From Manis javanica (taxonomy: Eukaryota; Chordata; Mammalia; Pholidota; Manidae), in NCBI RefSeq assembly GCF_040802235.1, contig NC_133161.1:17935001-17999000 (forward strand): a stretch of 64,000 nucleotides of DNA, given 5' to 3'. The position numbers and the translations under genes were made by a program. Under the pieces are notes generated by a model. That model had not been told where the DNA came from, ran no database searches, and saw only the letters and a program-made list of their open reading frames with translations. Below are positions 32,870-46,400 of the stretch, piece after piece (the first letter of the stretch is position 1; every line of letters begins with the position of its first letter).

Positions 32870-33910
32870 CAAACAATAAACCCCAAACCCTTCACACAGC
32901 CCTGTGTCCCTTCTAGCTCTCATCTGGTTTCTTTTCTCCCTTTCATCGTTAACTTTCTTGAACAAATCATTTGTGATCACTGTGTGTCCTTCCATCGCCT
33001 CCATTTTGTCTCAAACTATATCCAAAAAGGTCACCAGTTCCACCCTGCCAGACAAACACAGCGGCCTTTGCTTAGTTCTTTTCCATCCTTGCTCTCCGTG
33101 AGCCATGCAGCTGGACTCTCGTCCCAGCTCCTCTGGGTCCCCCACTCTTCATCGGCTCCTTGGCGGTCTGCTCACTGCAGGCATTCCTCCCAGGCAGACA
33201 CAGTGCCTTTGTTCTTCTTGCTCTGCCTCCCGAAGTTTTAGGTGTGCATGACATGTTCTCTCTCAAGATCTTGTCTCTCAACAGATCAAAGCCTCATTTT
33301 CACTGGTTTCCAGACATTTCTACCAGATGTTCTTTTCGGGCGGCCTCCCTAACCTCCAAATTTTGCTTAACCTCAAAATCTCAATGTCATCTTGACTCTT
33401 TACTTCTTTTGCCCAATCACCACCAGGTTTATTGAAGTAATATCTTTTACATTTATTTCTCCTTTCCAATCTCACCTTCACAGATCCTCCTCACCTCTCA
33501 TTGGGTCATTACAATCGTCTCCTACATGGGGTCTCTCACTTCTCCCAGGCTAACCTCCTGTTTCCACTGGATCAGATCTCTAGCCCATATAAAAAAACAA
33601 AACCCCAAAAAAAACATGTGTTTCTGAGTGCCAACAGAGTCAAGTTTAAACTCCTCACACGGACATCCAAGGCCTTTTAATGATGGCCCCCTATTCTACT
33701 TTTCCTCCCCCTTTTCTCCTGCATCAGCCTTCTATTTAAGCCAAACTGAGCTACTCAATGTCTCTTGAGCAAACCTACTAGTTTTGGCTCTTGACTTGTA
33801 TATCCAAAGCCTAACCAACCTCCAAGACTGATGAAATCTCTCTCTCTCTAAAGCTATTCTGAGCAATTTCTTCCTTCTTTGTCATGTTTGGCATGGATCA
33901 CCTATTTTTC
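32870..33910 (+). repeat. L2 LINE, long diverged copy
   Basis: C/T-rich sequence in L2 order: a 'ctcattgggtcattacaatc' block, 'gagtcaagtttaaactcctc' and 'catccaaggccttttaatga' are recognisable. The earlier part is weaker. Frames here are remnants or chance. Confidence 0.5.
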
Positions 33911-33974
33911 TATCATTCAGAGGGTGGAATTTTTTACAAAAAGATTAAGATTCTTTATGAACTGGTAATACAAT

Positions 33975-34160
33975 AAACACAAGTTCACTGTGTGAACTTG
34001 GGAAAGTTACTTAACCTCTCTGAGCCTTCATTTCCACATCCATAAAATAGGGATATTGATAGTACCTACCTCATAGGGTTGTTAGGAGAATGAAATGAAT
34101 TACTATCTGTGAAGTGCTTAGAACAGTGCCTGGTACATAACATGTGTTTGTTAACTAAGT
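33975..34160 (+). repeat. MIR SINE
   Basis: 'tgaacttgggaaagttactt', 'cataaaatagggatattgat', 'cctcatagggttgttaggag' and 'agtgcctggtacataac' follow the MIR consensus closely. Confidence 0.85.
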
Positions 34161-34169
34161 AAAATTAAA

Positions 34170-34515
34170 GGTACAAAAAAGCATACAGGACAAAGTCTCT
34201 CTCACAGTCCTGTCTCCGAGCCACCTACCCTGTTTCCTTTCCTGGAGATAACCACTGTTACTAATTTCTAGGGTATCCTTCCAAATATACCTTATACATA
34301 TACAAGCATAGTTGTGTGTGGGTATGAGTGTGTATATGAGTGTGTATATGTACACTTAAATGTATAGTTTAAGAGAAATTGTGCTGGCATGTTCTTTTGC
34401 CCCTTGCTTCTCCCATTCAACACTATCTTAGAGATGTTCCATTTCAGTACATGCTGACCTATCTCCTTCTTCTTAATGGCTGCAGAGGATTCAACTGTGT
34501 GGAAAAACCATAATG
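34170..34515 (-). mobile_element. Old LINE fragment
   Basis: 'gagataaccactgttactaa', 'gtatccttccaaatatacct' and 'cttcttaatggctgcagagg' follow the inverted 3' region of an old L1-type repeat. It contains a short GTGTATATGAGT tandem near 34328. Confidence 0.5.
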
Positions 34516-34615
34516 TATATTTATTGTATTCTCCCAGAATGCAGACTTCTTAATGACAAAGACTATGTCTTCTGACTCTCTACAGCACCCTCAGTGCTTA
34601 CACAGTACCTTTCAA
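34516..34615 (+). repeat. L2 LINE fragment
   Basis: 'tctcccagaatgcagacttc' and 'tgacaaagactatgtcttct' match the L2 3' end. Confidence 0.48.
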
Positions 34616-36829
34616 AACTGTTTTTATTTGTTTATTTGCTCAACAAACATTTAAGCATCAATTATGTACCAGGTGGTATATAGTAGGTTCTGTGGAGACA
34701 AAAAAGAGCAAAATATAATCCTTGCTCTCTGGAGATGCCATCTGGCGTGACAGCAGCCATGGGATTATGGCAATGTGACGGTGCTGTAACAAAGGTACAA
34801 ATAAGACTCTCTAAGGTCACAAACGGGAAGGCTTGTGCACTTCTTAGAGCAGCCAGAGAAGGCTGTGTGTGCGGAGGAGACACTATGGATGAGGCAACAC
34901 GAAGGAAGGAGAGTCCTCTACATGTGAAGGAAATGGGATGTGAGAAGCGAGTGGGAAAGGCCGAAGGATGTGGTATTTGGGGGCTCTACAAAGGGGGTCC
35001 TCCTCACTGGAGGGCAAAGCGGTGTCTGGGGGGAGGAGGGAAAGGGGTCAGCAAGGAAAGCAGGACCAGATCACAACGGCCCCAGTGTGTCACGCTAAAG
35101 ACTTTGTCCTTTCATGGGCGGGTGGGAGGAGACCTCAGAAAGCCCTCTCCAGGGCAGGACGGATGCCTGAGGGCAGGAGAGCCTCCAGACGGTCTATCCC
35201 CCCAGCCTCTCCCTGGTCCTCAACTTCTCCTCCAGATTGTACCAGCCTTCCGGGTTCCCCACAACTCTGTGTCCCCCAGCTTGCAGCTGAACAAAAGCAA
35301 CATCAAAGAGAGAGAAGGGTACCAATACCTCACCAGAAAAACACACCCAACCTCTCCCTTCTAGTACCTGCCATTCAGGTCAGCACGGGTGTGGAGCTAT
35401 CACAACACACACAGCTAGACTGAGACGAGGCAGAGCGGAAAGCGCTGGCTGTAGTGAGAAGGAAAGACAGCAGGAAGGACACCTTTCACCAAAAGGTACC
35501 TTCCATCCCTACTCCACCACGGGTCTGTTGGAAGTGCAAGGGAGGAAGGTCCTAAGAATGCAAGTGATTATATATAAAATTATAAATTAGGGGTACAATC
35601 ACGATCTTGCTTAATCTCTTGAGAATCACATGTAATAGGTCTGATGATCTTAATTTGGCAGAGAAGTACAGGATGGAGGTGCCAGTCTTCACATAACTGA
35701 CCCCGGACTCATGCCCTGGCCTGCAGGACTCCGTACTGCACTTACAGGGAGGTTCTGGCAGTGCTGTTGCTCGGATGTCTTAACACCTAGCAGAAATTTA
35801 CACCAGATTCTTAGTTTAGAATCAGGTATTTGAGTCTGGGGAGGGTATGTGATGGGCAATGAGGCATAAGAGGATAAAATTAACCATAGAAAAATTCATT
35901 CGGAGTGTCAGCAGAGAAAATCAGGCATGGAGGGACAGAATAGAAATTTTTTTAAATGGGGCCTTTCCATATAAAAAGACGAATACTGCACCTGCCTGAC
36001 AATGCTGTTCTCAGTCTATATATAAAGAAAGGGCCTTTGATGGGGAAAATATATATATAGCATTTGTATTCTTTTTTTAAGAAGAAAAAAGTTTCAGATT
36101 TGAAAAACCTCCCAGAAAGGGTACCATTATGGGAGGCAGGTTTTTGAGCACACTTAATACCTCTATTTAAATGCTAATGCTAACCTATAGCTTTGGACCA
36201 CACAAAAACTACATTTTTTCAAAGTCCATAAAGTGAATTTCAAATGAAAACTTCATTTCTTGTATAAGAGATTTTTTTTTTTCTGCTGAGAAGCTAACAC
36301 AAGGACTTCCATGAGATGTATATATATAGCCTTCTGATCAGGGTAAAAAGCAGCCGGCGACACATCAGGTGTGTTTAGTGGCAGAAGACAGGGCCTGCCT
36401 CGGTCACAAATGGAGTTTCCCCTCAAGACTTGCATACCAGCGTTCGCCACAACAGCACCTGAGGGAGGGCAGCGCTTTCTTGCCACTCATCCTGGCCAGT
36501 GCTGAGGGAGTGCTGGTGTCCGGAAGGAAAGCTGGAGACTATGGCCAGGAGAAGTACAGGGCCTTGGGGAACCTGGCCCCCGAAGAGCCTGGGCAAACAG
36601 AGTGCCCGGAGAGCGGCTCCTCAGAGGTTCAGTGCTGCTTTATTTCCCACGGGGATCGCCAGTGATGACCGTGGGACTGAGGCCCGGAGCGTCGGGACAT
36701 CTGTTCAGATTTCAGAATTCGACGGAGGCTGGGAGGCCACACGTCTCATGTGGTTGCACAGGGAAACAGACTCAGAAAATAAAATTAAACAAACATAGGA
36801 GATGCATGTGGTGGCGGTAATGACTAGGA
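34616..36829. other. Mostly unassigned intronic sequence
   Basis: No gene. The frames at 34735-35423 (209 and 151 residues) overlap in two phases, have no family resemblance and lack exon signals. Positions 34630-34745 resemble the unnamed repeat seen at 8462. Confidence 0.4.
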
Positions 36830-37010
36830 ATGGGGGCAAAAGGAGGCTTCTGGGTGATTCTCATGTTCTATATTCTTGTCTGGGTGATGGTTATATGGGT
36901 ACATTTGCTTTGTAAAAAGTAATCAAGAGGTGTAGTTAAGAGCTGTACGGTTCATGGTACAGGTGTAGGCTATTTTTGTAGGAACATACTACACTTCAAT
37001 AAAAACACAA
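36830..37010 (+). mobile_element. Old L1 3' end
   Basis: 'gggtgattctcatgttctat' and 'ggtgatggttatatgggtac', ending in 'acacttcaataaaaac', match the 3' terminus of old mammalian L1. Confidence 0.65.
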
Positions 37011-37192
37011 TGCCTTCTCCCCTGCTCCCCCTGCAAAAAAAAGAAAACGAGGGGAGGCAATAGGCCAGGTGTTGGGGTTGGTACCTTGACATTTTTAACT
37101 CAGTCTCATATACTAATGTTAAGACAAATGCTGATTTCATGAACCCTGGAAACATTACGCTAACTAAAGAAGCTGGTTACAGCAGACCACTT

Positions 37193-37438
37193 GCACCAAG
37201 AATAGGCAAATCCCCAGGGACAGAAAGTAGATCAGTGGGTTGCCAGGGGTGGGGGCACGGCGAGTGATGCTAATAGATATAGGGCTTCTTCTGGGGGTAC
37301 TGAAAATATTCTACAATTAGCCAGTGATGACAGCTACACAACTCTGTGGCTGTACCAAAAAACCCCAACGAATCACACACTTTAAAAGGGTTAATGTTTA
37401 TGATCTGTAAATTATATCGTAATAAAGCGGTTTTCAAA
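37193..37438 (+). mobile_element. Old L1 3' end, second copy
   Basis: 'agatcagtgggttgccaggg' and 'tgatctgtaaattatatcgt' are old L1 3' UTR landmarks. It lies 180 bases from a similar co-oriented copy. Confidence 0.65.
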
Positions 37439-39585
37439 AGATGTTAATTTTATGAACTAGACCCCTGACTTAACAACACAGGAGATGTACACCTACAGCC
37501 AATATTGTTGTGAAGATTGATCCGTTAATCAAGACGTTTGCTGCGCGGTTCAGTGTTTGCCTCCGATATCTGCAGAAAATATTCTGTAAGCTGACAGATA
37601 CGGAAACATTTTCATTAGCTCCCATTTTCATTAAGTGCCCCTGAAATGCACGAACGCCATTTCTCAGGGCCCCACACTTTTACAGGTTCTGTGACCCCTC
37701 AGCATCTTTGCACTAAATGCCTTTGAACTCCCTTCGTCTCTATATAGTATTCTCAAGAAAAATGCATGACAACTAATAATGAAGAACCCCTACTAGAAAA
37801 ATAAGAATAGAACTGGGAACAGTACCATGTGTCTGATTACAGACTAAGAGAAATATAATTGAGCCAAAGATCACTAACAATTATATTAATGTTTTCATTA
37901 AGGGGAACATAATATTTATTTAACAGTTACTATATGTCACGTGCTTTACAGGTGTTCCTGGTTTTACCCTCACAGTTGACTCATATCCTGAGGTCACCTG
38001 GCTGGTTAAGAACAGCCATACTGAATTCTGCCAACGCGATAATGCACTACCTGATCCTACCTCCCCCACATCATTCCAGGATAACTGGAGTTGGGCAATG
38101 AGAAAACAGTTTACACCCAGAACCAAGCCTGGGGACACGAAAATATGTGTTCATAATCAAGTGACCCACTGAGATCATATTTGTGAGAGCCCCATGTAAA
38201 CTGTAAAGTGCTACAAAATATGCATGTCTGGTAAGAATATATTACTATTATTTTAGCCTGGATGTCGGATGGGGGAAAAAGTAGAAGCTGAGGTGTACAA
38301 CTGTTCAAGGTGCAATTGCTGTGCTGACTTAAACACCAAGTTCAAGTGAAAGACAGACTTCTTGTGACTGTGCTCTTTCACGTGGTTGCCTGGCAGATCC
38401 CTCTTCACGGTAAGGAGTGACTCTTCAAGGTTGAGCTGTATTGGAGAGGAAGGTGCAGGGTGGGATGGCCTGTGATCCCAGTGGGTACAGATTTGAAAGA
38501 AAAAACTATGTTGATCCTTAATAGGAAAAGTCGAAAGTTAATCAAAAGGCAGCAAAAATAGCCTGGAAACCTGAGCTCAGTTTTTCACAAAGACTGCAGA
38601 AGAAGGTAGGAAAGAGTGAAAGGGCTTATTCCAATTCCTTCATGCTTGCTACCTGCAGAAGCAAGTGTCTCATAATTTCCTATGCTTTCAAAAATCTAAT
38701 GAACTTCCAGCATGCTTCACCTATGGTCTAGTGGGCTCTGTCAGCAAGCACGATGTGGCGTACTGACTGTTCTCCTGCAGCCCCAGGGAAATGCTCCTGT
38801 CATGATCTGAGTATCAATGGAGAAAACAAAATGACACGAAGGTGGCAGAGGGATACCCTGAGGTTATCCGTGAGTTAGAAGCAGAGTTATGGTTAAGCTC
38901 ACTCTGTCTGGACCCCCAAGTTGCAGATCTAGTTGTGAGGCCATCCTCCACCATTGATCAGACCAGGGCTACGGACCAAGGTTATCGTAAATGCCCTGCT
39001 TCAAACGAGGACTACGGAGGACTATGGAGTTGCAGACACCTACGCAGGGGCGTGTGAAAAAACGAGGGAGAAACAAACCTTCAGTCTGTCCTTCTACGAC
39101 GAGACTGTTGAGGCTCACGTCTTGCTTCCTCTCCTCCCACATCCTTCACAGCACCTGGTCTAAATTCACAGGGATGAAAGAGACTCAGCTGCTGCCCCAA
39201 AACCTCACCGGAGCACAGCACACAGTACTCATAGGCCAGGAAGGAACTGCTATGTCTGGAAGTCCTGAATATCCTGACCCACGTAGCTGGGATGTCCTAT
39301 CCACTCCAAGCTTATACTTCTGTTGAGAATCTGCTTCACTGGCAAACATTTCTAATGTTTTCAAAGAGAAACATTTCAAGTGCAGTGCTGAAACAAACAC
39401 TGATTTATGACCCAAATGTTTCTACAAATGTTTTCTCAGCCTGGGGGGTGCAAATCATTTGGGCAGGAAAACTGTGGTGATGTGTTACAGAAATGGATGC
39501 TTGGGGGAAAAAAATCCCCATGTTACCAAGTGCAGCCAGGATGTGACATCTCAGATGCATCTGCTTAATTTAGTCCTTGCCCTGC
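37439..39585. other. Unassigned intronic sequence
   Basis: No gene or confident repeat recognised. Several short frames overlap on both strands at 38842-39480. Confidence 0.4.
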
Positions 39586-39589
39586 CACT

Positions 39590-39680
39590 AGCTAAGGAGT
39601 GGTCATGTTATGATCAAACCATTTAATCCCACTGTACCTCAGTCTCCAGATCTGGAAAAATAAATGAATTAGACTAGAAC
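39590..39680 (+). repeat. MIR SINE fragment
   Basis: 'ccactgtacctcagtctcca' with 'gatctggaaaaataaatgaa' resembles the MIR 3' core. Confidence 0.5.
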
Positions 39681-39734
39681 AGATGACATCTAAAAACCAA
39701 GCGAACCCAGGAAGGAGACTGACATGGTTACTGC

Positions 39735-39870
39735 TCTCCATTTCCATTTTCTAGGAAAAGGAATTAAGGCTTGGACAGATTAGGCCCCAGGTCACACAAC
39801 TCATCAGCAGCAGAGCTTTAAATCTTTATCTCCTAGGCCCAAACCTGTAACTTTTCTATCACACACACAG
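39735..39870 (-). repeat. MIR SINE
   Basis: 'gaattaaggcttggacagat' and 'aggtcacacaactcatcagc' match the inverted MIR core. Confidence 0.65.
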
Positions 39871-40503
39871 GTTCTTGGTAATTCTTCTGGCGCCCTAACT
39901 TCCTGGGTGCCTCTGTACTAAGCAAGTGTCCCCAGTCATGGATGGCCCACATTTGTTATTTGTCCTTCCACTTTCTTTTTTTTTTTCCCTACCACGCACT
40001 GTGCCATTCAATCTGCACTGAAAAAAAACCTGTGCTTTTGACAAGAGCATGGAGCACCCTGGGACTGCAGTAGATGCAGCTCTATGTCAGTGCATATTCC
40101 ATTCAAAGTAATAGTGGCTTCATTGTAATAAAAAGCTTTATTTTGCTTTGTAATGAAGACACAAAGCACTTAGTTGAAATCGCAGTCTTTTAAATGAATC
40201 TGATTTATACTCTATATAGCAGAGATGCAGATACAAGGGAATTCAAAGTGATCTCTGCAAAATGATTTACCCAAAGTAGCGTTACCTCTGAGTGGGAGGC
40301 TCAATTTTGCCTAAGTACTAACTGCTTCTGCGGTCAGGGTTTCTGATCTTTTCTCTCTTCCTACTGTGTCATGGCGGCACTCTCTGATCTTCCTCAACGT
40401 TTATTCTACTCGTGAGAACTGGTAATAAATAAAATAAATAATAGGAGATTCCATTACATACTATACCATTTCAATCAGGGTATTAAAATCTTACACTGCC
40501 TAC

Positions 40504-40507
<4 letters not shown>

Positions 40508-40553
<46 letters not shown>
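40508..40553. repeat. (CA)n microsatellite, 46 bp
   Basis: An uninterrupted alternating CA tract, followed by TGCGTGTGCATGTAC. It is likely polymorphic. Confidence 0.98.
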
Positions 40554-40556
<3 letters not shown>

Positions 40557-40599
40557 GTGTGCATGTACACACCCCAGAATATAAGGCAGCTAGCTCTGT

Positions 40600-41260
40600 G
40601 GGAGGAGAGGGAAATGAGGATTTTAAAGCTTTTAAAAGAAAGATTATAATTGTTGTTGGACTGTACAAAGACACAGAGTAATTAAAAAGCTCTTCAAAGA
40701 ATGGAATAAGTACATTAAATCCAGTTAAATAATTTTTCAGTAACACTGCAAGACACACTTCTTGCTTTTTCATTCTCGCACAATGAACTGAAGGAAGAAT
40801 ATCTCATTTTCCAAATGGAACTTTATGTAGTTTTCAATAAGCCCCCTCAGCACTTATCTAAATCTTTAATTAGTTCTATAATATACTGATGATATCAAGA
40901 CTAATTAAATTTATATAGATAAGGTGCAATGAAATTCTAACCAAGTGAGCTGGAAAGCATATATTAAATAGTAAATTTAATGGTTCAAGCTGATAACTAC
41001 AATTTTATATCAAAAAGTTAAATTCAATTTACATGTTGTATTCAAATTGATTTTGAGTGTGTAAATTATTGGAAATATCTCTTGAATATATCAGTAAAAT
41101 AGCTAATCCAGCCTGTTTAAATATCAGTTATTAATGTCTGCATTTGCAAATAAGCCACACACTTTGCATTTTTACTGCATATAGTAAAATTTATCTAAAC
41201 CTTATGCCATTTTTATTAAGAATAATAAGTGATTTTTCTTTTGGCTTCATGCATAAATTA
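40600..41260. other. AT-rich repeat-free stretch, candidate conserved non-coding element
   Basis: Very dense in TAATTA/TTAATTA-type cores (for example 40676-40685, 40867-40876, 40902-40910). No interspersed repeat recognised and no exon-like frame. The block at 40100-40200 is similar in character. Confidence 0.32.
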
Positions 41261-44200
41261 AGGAGGCAAAGAAATGACTATTGGGTCTAAAAAAGAGAGT
41301 CAGCAATTCAATACACCACAAGGCAAAGATGATATATACATGTAGATATTTTGCTGACTAAAGCAGTTTGTATTACCCTTCAGGGAACAGAAATTACAAT
41401 GGTATAATTCTCCCTTCTTTAGAGTCAACTGGAATGGAATCATACACAAACATCTGATGCCATAGTCACAGGGAGATGTGGACATATACAAATTTGGTGG
41501 TGTTTATCATTAGTTTTGGGAAGGGAAGGGAAATGCGTTTTCAAAAGTACACACCAGCCGATCACGCTTCACAGGTCAGCCAAGGAATATGCTTGAAAAG
41601 CTATATTAAATATTCACTTGCTGATCAAAGAGAAGACCCACCCACCTATACCATTGCATACCATAAGTTGGTCAATAATACCTTGGTTTCTACAGGTAAT
41701 TGGCTACCCCTTAGAGGTATCGACATTCAACATGCTTGTCTTTTTCTTTGCTGATATGCAAGAATACTGAAGATGTTACAAATGTTGTTAACTGAGCTTC
41801 AGTGACCTCAGAATTAGCTGCATATTTGTAAAAATTTGTGCAGTGATCATTTTTGGGCCAACTATTATCTGCTTTCCTAAAACACACCTTTTAATACTCT
41901 TGGATGTTATTGGGTTGAAAGCTATCTTTGAAATAATCCAGTGTTTATTAAATATCTATTCTATGTCACATGCTTTCATTATGGGAAACAGAAATAATAC
42001 GCCAACGACTTTGGAGAAAAGAAAAATGAATGTCAACCGTAGCTGTCAATCATTCTAGAAAATGGGTGGAAGTGTGATGCATTTTGAAGAGTGGGAAGTT
42101 TAAGAACCAGACAGACCAGCCAGAACAATGGCATGGAGGTTGGACTAGAAGCCACATGTAAGGAGGACTGTAAGTTCAGTGGGAACAGAAGATCCCAGAA
42201 TAAATGAGAGGCTGTCCAGTTAAGAAAGGACAGTTAATAGGAGAATTTTTACTGAAGCCTGAAAAGTTTGGGCTGACAGAATATTTACAATAAAGTCACT
42301 CTGAGGATTGAGCAACACATTAACTTAAGGGAAACAGTATTGCAAAGGATGGCTGAAGGGAAGAGAGTGTAAAAACATGAGCAAAAGAACTGTTGCTTTA
42401 TTCCAGATGTGGTATGGTGGTTACGGTGGGAACAGTAAAACAGGAATTAAATTGAGAACCATTTAGAGAAAGAAAGAGTCAACAAGTTTTTGTGTTCAAT
42501 TTGATGTAAATGGTGGACAAGAGAGATGAGTATGCCATAGAGGCTGTGTTAAAAATTTTTGTCATGTAAAATCTGAAATTAAGGGATGGGCAGTGGGACT
42601 AAGGTTCAGATTTGGCAGATCTTCAGCCCGTTTTCACAGAGAACTGAAACCAAAGTGGGAAAACCTGTTAGTCTATTATTAATATTTGAAAGCTTGGAGG
42701 AAGAATGTTTTGGAGCAGATAAGGATGATGAAAGGGTATCGGGGCCAACGACTCTCCAGATTTCCCTCCTGAATGAAGAATGCTGTCAAGTTTAGAAATG
42801 GGCATTTGCTTTATGAGAGAAGATGAGCTGTTCAAATGTAACCTCTACAATAAAGCGAAAGCCTGTGTATTCTGACGCTCGGTCCCCAGGGCTGTTCATT
42901 CTATTCGGGCAGCCAAGTGAGACAGTATGACTAGCTGGGGAGTGGTGGTCAGTTCTGAACGGAGGGCTGTGATGGAGGCAGTGAAGAGGAGCTCTGGCCC
43001 GGTCAGATTGTATCATTTCAGCATTAGCATGATTGTCTGTTCTGATTCATAGCTTTCTGTTCAGAATGATCCAAAGATGAGAGAGCAAATGCAGAGAGCC
43101 AAAGAGAAGGGATTTGGAATCCCACAGCACCTTTTGAAAACTTGGTAAGATCATGGACTATCTTGATCCATGATATCAAGAAAAAATTGGTATCCACATA
43201 AATGCAGATTTTGCATATAATTTTGGGGTTTACAGACCCACTGAAGCTTCATTACACACTCTGAGTTAGGATTACATGCTTTATAGCCTAAACATCACAC
43301 ACATACACACATGCACACACACATGTACAAATATCTCTCTATATAGTGACTCATGTTCTCTACACAAATATACACCATACATATTTGTGTGTGTGCAGGT
43401 ACATGGATGTATGTATATATGTATGTATCTATCATGCCACATGTAGCTGTTAACCACTTCTATTTCTCAATTGAGATGAAGGAAGAAACTTCAGTATCCC
43501 CAGAAACAGGAACCAAGTTATGGGATTTATTGTATAGGCACACGTATCTGTATCTTTACATGAGCACTCTCAGTGCTTTGAGACTGATGGGTAAGCAAAT
43601 GCTCTCTTATCTTGTTTCTCAGGGTTCTTACTAGAGCCAGTCAAGCTCTGAAGGTCTTGGTCAAACATACAGCCCGGGGATCTTACAAGAGCCCCTCGCT
43701 TTGTGTACGGTGATGCATACCGACTGGGAGCACCCTGTGTGCCTGCTCTGCTTGGTAGAGGCCTCACACTGCCATCTGGGAAGATGAGAATGAGTCAGAA
43801 GGCAGGGATGGGGGAAACGAGGAATCAGAAGTAAGTACTAGAGAATAAATTAATGTGTTTCAAGTGATTTCTCAAAAAAAGATGAATTTACCCACATAAT
43901 TTAGTTCAGCACTCTGAGACAATTTAAAAGATACATAAGACAAATCAGGCCAGGATTTTCTAAGTAACTGACTACACGCAGCAGTTCCTGAAGAGCACGA
44001 TCGTAAGCTGAGGTGCCTGGGGTACCAACACAGCACTTGGGGAAAATATTTTCATTCTTCTGTATTTATTTTTTATATTCTTTTGTAATATATCCTGGAA
44101 TTATTAAAGGTCTCAGTCTTTTTATATGTTCACTGGGTCTCCATGGGAGAAGCCTCGGATTGCTGCCTCTCAAGCTACATGTTAAAATCCTAAATCTGAC

Positions 44201-45465
44201 GTGTGAAAGTCCAGCAATGCCAGTTCGCTTGGTGCAGATGCCTCTCAGCTGAACGGGTGCAGACAGCCCCCATCCGCCAGACATGCTGATGCTCATACAA
44301 CTAATATGCTTCTCAGACCAGCCTCAGGAACTGGGATGTCTGCCCCGCTGCTCGGTCCGCAGTGGGGGAAGGAGGCTGATACTGCACTGGATTCTATTCC
44401 CATCTTGACTTTTTAGAGGGAAAGGGTGGAAAGACAAGTTACTTATTTTAGTTTCTTGTTATTCACAGTGCTAGGCATTTTGAAAAGAACTCCTAGACCC
44501 AGAAGTACTTAGTAAGTTGTAAGATGCCAAGGAGTTACTATTTTATAATTGGACTACTAGAAGTAAAAATACATGCTTCTTTAAGAACTCCTGGGCGTAG
44601 GTGGGGCGGTCACAGGAAGTCTTCAGTTTCTTTTGTTGTGGCATTCCATTCGACCCACTGAACTAGATGTACTGCTTGAGGGGTATTCAGAGAAGAAACT
44701 AGAAAGATGATGCCTTCACTCAGGACTAAGAAAGCCCCCGGAGAGGGGCGGGGATAATCCACTTCTAAATTGTGCCTAAAATGTTCATGGCAAAATGTAT
44801 CAAGCCATGGATGCTTAAACTACAGGAACACTGTTCCGTCTCATGGCCTTGGCACGGGACCAGAAGAGCGCAGAGTCTGGCACCAGCCCTCATCTCGACT
44901 GATGCGTGTTCTAACTAACTGAGATGATACATCTGAACTTCTCTGAGCCGCTCAGCTAGGGAAAAATGCTAGACAAATTCAATTATTATTGGATTATAAT
45001 CCTGTAACAAATTTTACCCATCAGCTCATGCTTTTTGATTATCTGAGCCTGGTTTCCTTTTATAATTCAAAGTGCTTCAGTGAAGAATAATAAAGTTCCC
45101 CTGGTCTCCTTCTGTGAGGAAACCATTCCACTGAAATCCCCTTCAATGGAGGAGCTCCCTAGGATTCAGCTCAGGGCACTGTGGGAACAGCTTGCAGTCT
45201 TTGATTGAGAAAACTTGGTCAAAAGCACTGATACCTTCCCTCTTTGGTCTTTATCCTTGCTGCTTTTCATCTCTCCACTTGTTACCATAATCACACTTCA
45301 AATGAGAATTACATTCCCCTGCCTTACCCTCTAATTGGACTCACTTTTCAGTAATGTCAACTATTAAACACGTAAAAAATGGGAAACCAAGTGCTAGCTA
45401 CCCTCTTGCACGTTATAATAGGAAGAAAAAGAATTAACATCTGCTGACATCTTCCTTATGTGTAT
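41261..45465. other. Mostly unassigned intronic sequence
   Basis: No gene. Positions 41925-42350 resemble parts of the unnamed repeat seen at 8462. A CA-rich patch lies at 43297-43323 and a TATG-rich patch at 43405-43430. Confidence 0.4.
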
Positions 45466-45469
45466 ACTA

Positions 45470-45640
45470 GGGACATCTATTTGTAATTGCATTTAATCCT
45501 TAAAACCGCCCCACAATGTAAGCAAATCATCTCCCTTTTAGAGATAACTCAAATTTTAAAAGGTTAAGAAAGTACTAGAGGTCATGCACCTTCTAGTAAG
45601 TGGTAGAATTGGGGTTCAACCCTGGTTTGCATTTGGTTTC
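45470..45640 (-). repeat. MIR SINE
   Basis: 'catttaatccttaaaaccgc', 'ctcccttttagagataactc' and 'gaattggggttcaaccctgg' follow inverted MIR order. Confidence 0.7.
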
Positions 45641-46229
45641 TACTTTATCAAGTTACAAAACAAGGGCATTTTGAGAAGAGACATAGAATCCTTCTCTCTA
45701 GAATCTATATATTATGGGAAAAACACAGATTATCGAAAGAGATGAAAGATCTCTTATATGTTTTTGGCTCTCAGGGAAGAATTACTGAAGAAGGAAACTA
45801 GATGGTCACTGTGCTTTTCTGAATTATGTCTATAATCCAACTGAGTACAGGAATAACAGACAAGACCTTGCCTTTAATAGGACTAGCAGCAGTATGAACA
45901 CTCATCAATTGAGAGAGAGAGAGGAGCTTAGCAGCTGTCATGCCTGAATCTTGGGTTCACGCTAAGATACAAATTGCCGTTTCCAGGGTTGTACTGCCAA
46001 GTCAAGTCAGGTGGGCAGTGGCTGCAAGCAGGCAGCTTTCCGTTTCTGTTGCTGGTGACTGGTTTGGAGGAGGGTGTGTGGTGTCATCTGGGCCATTAAG
46101 ACCTGAGAGGAAATCTGCAGAGGGACTACTAGAAAATGTTCCCTTGCTGACAAAAATAAAGCACAGAAAGGGAAACAGTCTTTTCCCAGTGGATGTATTG
46201 TGACACCTGGAAATACGGGAACCAGGCTG

Positions 46230-46400
46230 GACCACAGAGGGGGCTGAGGAAGACGGAGCCAACGCACCTTGAGGAAGGGAGAGCAGACAGCTGGCCAGGA
46301 CCCAGGTCCTTGATGACATCACTGGGCCACAGAATTACCAGTCTTCAAGACAGCCTACCTTGGGACTTCACAGTATGTGAGATAAAACATTAAAAATAAA
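46230..46400 (+). mobile_element. Possible MaLR-type LTR 3' fragment
   Basis: 'ccttgatgacatcactgggc' and 'gacttcacagtatgtgagat', followed by an A-rich tail, resemble the 3' part of a mammalian LTR. Confidence 0.38.

Noticed and set aside
34735-35423. 209- and 151-residue overlapping plus frames
   Set aside because: Two phases are open over the same GC-richer sequence. The composition is repetitive (Gly/Arg/Pro), with no domain and no conserved start context.
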